Shown: positions 5,501 through 8,219 of the stretch, one piece after another | Numbering within the stretch: the first letter of the stretch is position 1 | How the letters are laid out: each line of letters starts with the position of its first letter | Translations under genes and position numbers: made by a program | NCBI GenBank assembly: GCA_023388835.1 | Contig: JAEWFK010000067.1 | Coordinates: forward strand, 1-8,219 | From: Pseudomonadota bacterium | Lineage (GTDB): Bacteria; Pseudomonadota; Gammaproteobacteria; Burkholderiales; Burkholderiaceae_B | DNA: 8,219 nucleotides | Reading direction: 5' to 3' | Notes under the pieces: model-generated | Seen by the model: only the letters and a program-made list of their open reading frames with translations | What the model was told of the DNA's origin: nothing | The model's database searches: none

Positions 5501-8219
5501 ATGGCCACGACGACCTTGGGCGTCAAAGTGGATGAGTCCGTGCGCGACCGTCTGAAGACGGCTTCGGAGCAGACGGGGTTCACCGCGCACGCGCTGCATA
5601 AACAGGCTCTGCTCAGTTATCTGACCCGAATGGAAGAAGGTCGGCTTCCGCCGGAACTCTACCCAGGCGCCGGCAATGGGAACCACGATGGCGAGGAATC
5701 TCTCCAGCGGCAAGCCTTTCCATTTCGCGAGTTCGCCACCAGCGTTCAACCGCAGTCCGTCGGACGCGCGGCCATCACGGCTGCATACCGAAAATCGGAA
5801 GAAGAATGCGTGCCGCTGCTGCTGCCCATGGCGGCCATTCGCAAGCCAGAGGCCGTGCACGAGCTTGCCACCCGGCTGGTCAAGACGCTGCGGGGCAAAC
5901 GCAAGGGTGGCGGGGTCGAGGGGCTGATCCAGGAATTCTCGCTCTCCAGCCAGGAAGGTGTGGCGCTCATGTGTCTTGCTGAAGCGCTGCTTCGGATACC
6001 GGACCGCGCCACACGCGACGCCCTCATACGCGACAAGATCGCCAGGGGTGACTGGAAGTCGCACACGGGCGGTTCCGCGTCACTGTTCGTGAACGCCGCC
6101 ACTTGGGGCCTCGTGCTCACCGGCAGGCTGGTGGCCGTAAACAGCGAAGCCACGCTTTCCAGCGCGCTGACGCGCCTGATCTCCAAGGGCGGCGAGCCCG
6201 TGGTCCGCAAAGGCGTGAACATCGCCATGCGCATGATGGGCGAACAGTTCGTTTCGGGCCAGACCATTTCTGAAGCGCTGGCGAACAACCACCGCATGGA
6301 GGCGCGCGGCTTCAGCTATTCCTACGACATGCTGGGCGAAGCGGCCACGACGGCGGAAGACGCCCAACGCTATTACGACGCCTATGAACAGGCCATACAC
6401 GCCATCGGCAAGGCGTCGGCGGGGCGCGGAATCTATGAAGGCCCAGGTATCTCCGTCAAGCTCTCCGCCTTGCACCCACGCTATTCCCGGGCTCAGTTCG
6501 ATCGCGTGATGAAGGAGCTCCTTCCCCGCTTGCTGACACTCACCCAGCTCGCCCGGGAATACGACATCGGACTCAATATCGATGCCGAGGAAGCCGACCG
6601 GCTCGAGATCTCGCTCGATCTGCTGGAAGCCCTTTGCCTGGATCCTTCGCTAGAGGGTTGGAACGGTATCGGTTTCGTGATTCAGGCCTACCAGAAGCGG
6701 GCCCCCTTCGTCATTGATCATGTCATCGAACTGGCGCGCCGCAGCGGTCACCGACTGATGATCCGGCTCGTCAAGGGCGCCTACTGGGACAGCGAGATCA
6801 AGCGCGCCCAGCTCGAAGGGTTGGAAGGCTATCCGGTGTATACACGGAAAGTGTACACGGACGTCTCCTACCTGGCTTGTGCGCGCAAGTTGCTCGCAGC
6901 GCCCGAGGCCGTCTTCCCGCAATTCGCCACGCACAACGCCTATACCCTGTCGGCGATTTACCACATGGCTGGGCAGAACTACTACGCCGGCCAGTACGAA
7001 TTCCAGTGCTTGCACGGCATGGGAGAAGACCTCTATGAGGAAGTGGTGGGGAAGGTGGCCGACGGCAAGCTCAATCGCCCATGCCGCATTTACGCGCCTG
7101 TCGGCACGCACGAAACCTTGCTCGCCTATCTCGTGCGCCGGCTGCTGGAGAACGGTGCCAACACCTCGTTCGTGAACCTGATCGGGGACTCATCCGTTCC
7201 CATCGAAACCTTGGTGGCCAATCCCGTAGATGCAGCCAAAACCATTGTGCCGCTGGGCGCCCCGCACGCCAAAATTCCTTTGCCGCGCGAATTGTACGGC
7301 CGCGCCGAAGAAGGCGCCCGCGCGAATTCCCTGGGCATCGATCTAAGCAATGAACACCGGCTGGCCTCTCTTGCCGCCGCCCTGCTCTCGTCCTCCGATC
7401 ATCCATGGCGGGCCGCTCCCATCATTGATGGTGCGGAGCCGGAATGGAATGGCGAACAAGCCCGGGCCGTGCTCAACCCTGCCGACCAGCGTGACCGCGT
7501 CGGCGCCGTCATGGACGCCACGGAAGCCGACGTCGACACCGCCTTGAGGTACGCGCAGCGTGCCAGCCAGGTATGGCAATCGACTCCCGTGTCCGAACGG
7601 GCCTTGTGCCTGCGGCGAGCCGCCCAGATGCTGGAAGAGCATATGCAGTCGCTGCTGGGGCTCATCGTTCGGGAAGCAGGAAAGTCCTTGCCCAACGCCA
7701 TTGCCGAAGTGCGCGAGGCCATCGACTTCCTGCGCTTCTATGCGCAGCAGGTGGAGCGCGAGTTCGACAATGACACCCATCGGCCTCTGGGCACGGTCTT
7801 GTGCATCAGCCCTTGGAACTTCCCGATGGCTATCTTCCTCGGTCAGGTGTCGGCGGCGCTGGCAGCAGGCAACACCGTGATCGCCAAGCCCGCGGAACAG
7901 ACCACGCTCATTGCGGCAGAAGCCGTCCGCATCCTACAGGCCGCGGGTGTGCCGGGCGGGGTGGTGCAGCTGTTGCCGGGGACAGGCGAGACCGTGGGCG
8001 CCGCCCTTGTGGCGCGCTCGGAGATCAATGGCGTCATGTTCACCGGGTCGACCGCAGTGGCCCGTCATATCTCCGCCACGCTGGCCGAGCGGCTGTCCCG
8101 TGACGGCGCCACCGTTCCGTTGATCGCGGAAACCGGAGGTCAGAATGCCATGGTGGTGGACTCCTCCGCCTTGGCGGAACAGGTGGTCTATGACGTTCTT
8201 ACTTCCGCGTTCGATTCCG
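5501..8219 (+). CDS. putA: Trifunctional proline utilisation protein PutA (RHH repressor, proline dehydrogenase, P5C dehydrogenase), 3' end outside window
   Basis: The frame is open for 906 codons from the ATG at 5501, with AGGAGA six bases upstream, to the window end. PutA oxidises proline to glutamate in two steps at the inner face of the membrane, reducing quinone through FAD and then NAD+. Residues 1-47 form a ribbon-helix-helix DNA-binding domain (ATTTLGVKVDESVRDRLK), with T5, G7 and K9 conserved, so the protein is probably also its own repressor. The proline dehydrogenase barrel shows K320 in SVKLSAL, D361 in GLNIDAEEAD, Y531, and the substrate-binding pair R546/R547 in YLVRRLLENGANTSF, each nine positions before the E. 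coli numbers. The aldehyde dehydrogenase part begins near residue 650 and shows ISPWNFPMAIF, AKPAEQT, FTGSTAVA and E877 in ETGGQNAM. The window stops at AFDS, just before the expected GQRCSALR with the catalytic cysteine near 911. No frameshift is seen. Confidence 0.96.
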   Translation, partial: MATTTLGVKVDESVRDRLKTASEQTGFTAHALHKQALLSYLTRMEEGRLPPELYPGAGNGNHDGEESLQRQAFPFREFATSVQPQSVGRAAITAAYRKSEEECVPLLLPMAAIRKPEAVHELATRLVKTLRGKRKGGGVEGLIQEFSLSSQEGVALMCLAEALLRIPDRATRDALIRDKIARGDWKSHTGGSASLFVNAATWGLVLTGRLVAVNSEATLSSALTRLISKGGEPVVRKGVNIAMRMMGEQFVSGQTISEALANNHRMEARGFSYSYDMLGEAATTAEDAQRYYDAYEQAIHAIGKASAGRGIYEGPGISVKLSALHPRYSRAQFDRVMKELLPRLLTLTQLAREYDIGLNIDAEEADRLEISLDLLEALCLDPSLEGWNGIGFVIQAYQKRAPFVIDHVIELARRSGHRLMIRLVKGAYWDSEIKRAQLEGLEGYPVYTRKVYTDVSYLACARKLLAAPEAVFPQFATHNAYTLSAIYHMAGQNYYAGQYEFQCLHGMGEDLYEEVVGKVADGKLNRPCRIYAPVGTHETLLAYLVRRLLENGANTSFVNLIGDSSVPIETLVANPVDAAKTIVPLGAPHAKIPLPRELYGRAEEGARANSLGIDLSNEHRLASLAAALLSSSDHPWRAAPIIDGAEPEWNGEQARAVLNPADQRDRVGAVMDATEADVDTALRYAQRASQVWQSTPVSERALCLRRAAQMLEEHMQSLLGLIVREAGKSLPNAIAEVREAIDFLRFYAQQVEREFDNDTHRPLGTVLCISPWNFPMAIFLGQVSAALAAGNTVIAKPAEQTTLIAAEAVRILQAAGVPGGVVQLLPGTGETVGAALVARSEINGVMFTGSTAVARHISATLAERLSRDGATVPLIAETGGQNAMVVDSSALAEQVVYDVLTSAFDS

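Noticed and set aside
5381..6297. Minus-strand open frames opposite the start of putA
   Set aside because: They overlap the RHH and early helical regions of PutA, which are conserved in the plus frame.
8190..8219. Possible truncation of PutA
   Set aside because: The frame is still open at the window edge in the middle of the aldehyde dehydrogenase domain, so this is a window boundary rather than a broken gene.

Overview
The window looks like a chromosomal segment of a GC-rich betaproteobacterium, most likely of the family Alcaligenaceae (Bordetella, Achromobacter, Pusillimonas and relatives). This rests on the high GC in coding DNA, an orphan Bug/TctC-type solute-binding protein (a family greatly expanded in that group) and long PutA and LldD proteins of proteobacterial type. 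It is an inference from gene content, not a species identification. I see no phage, transposon, CRISPR or RNA gene.

Layout. At 1-108 (minus) lies the N-terminal end of an Lrp/AsnC-type regulator, cut by the window edge. It diverges from a three-gene plus-strand group: a cystathionine beta-lyase-like PLP enzyme (248-1438), a periplasmic Bug-family binding protein (1495-2475) and a shortened uroporphyrinogen-decarboxylase-fold protein (2487-3419). The intergenic region between regulator and lyase holds a perfect 8-bp inverted repeat and a consensus TATAAT. After a weak terminator comes an FMN-dependent alpha-hydroxy-acid (L-lactate-type) dehydrogenase with a TTG start (3500-4660), preceded by a perfect 7-bp inverted repeat. 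A PaaY/CaiE-type left-handed beta-helix protein (4704-5297, minus) converges on it. Divergent from that is a trifunctional PutA (proline utilisation) starting at 5501. It runs off the right edge a few codons before the catalytic cysteine of its aldehyde dehydrogenase domain.

How the genes may work together. Lrp regulator, C-S lyase, periplasmic binding protein and UroD/MtaA-like protein form a plausible locally regulated unit for uptake and breakdown of a small, perhaps sulfur-containing or methylated, organic compound. This grouping is the most interesting point in the window, and its substrate cannot be read from the sequence. lldD and putA are flavin-dependent entry points for electrons into respiration from hydroxy acids and proline. 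They appear to be separate transcription units with their own operator-like sites.
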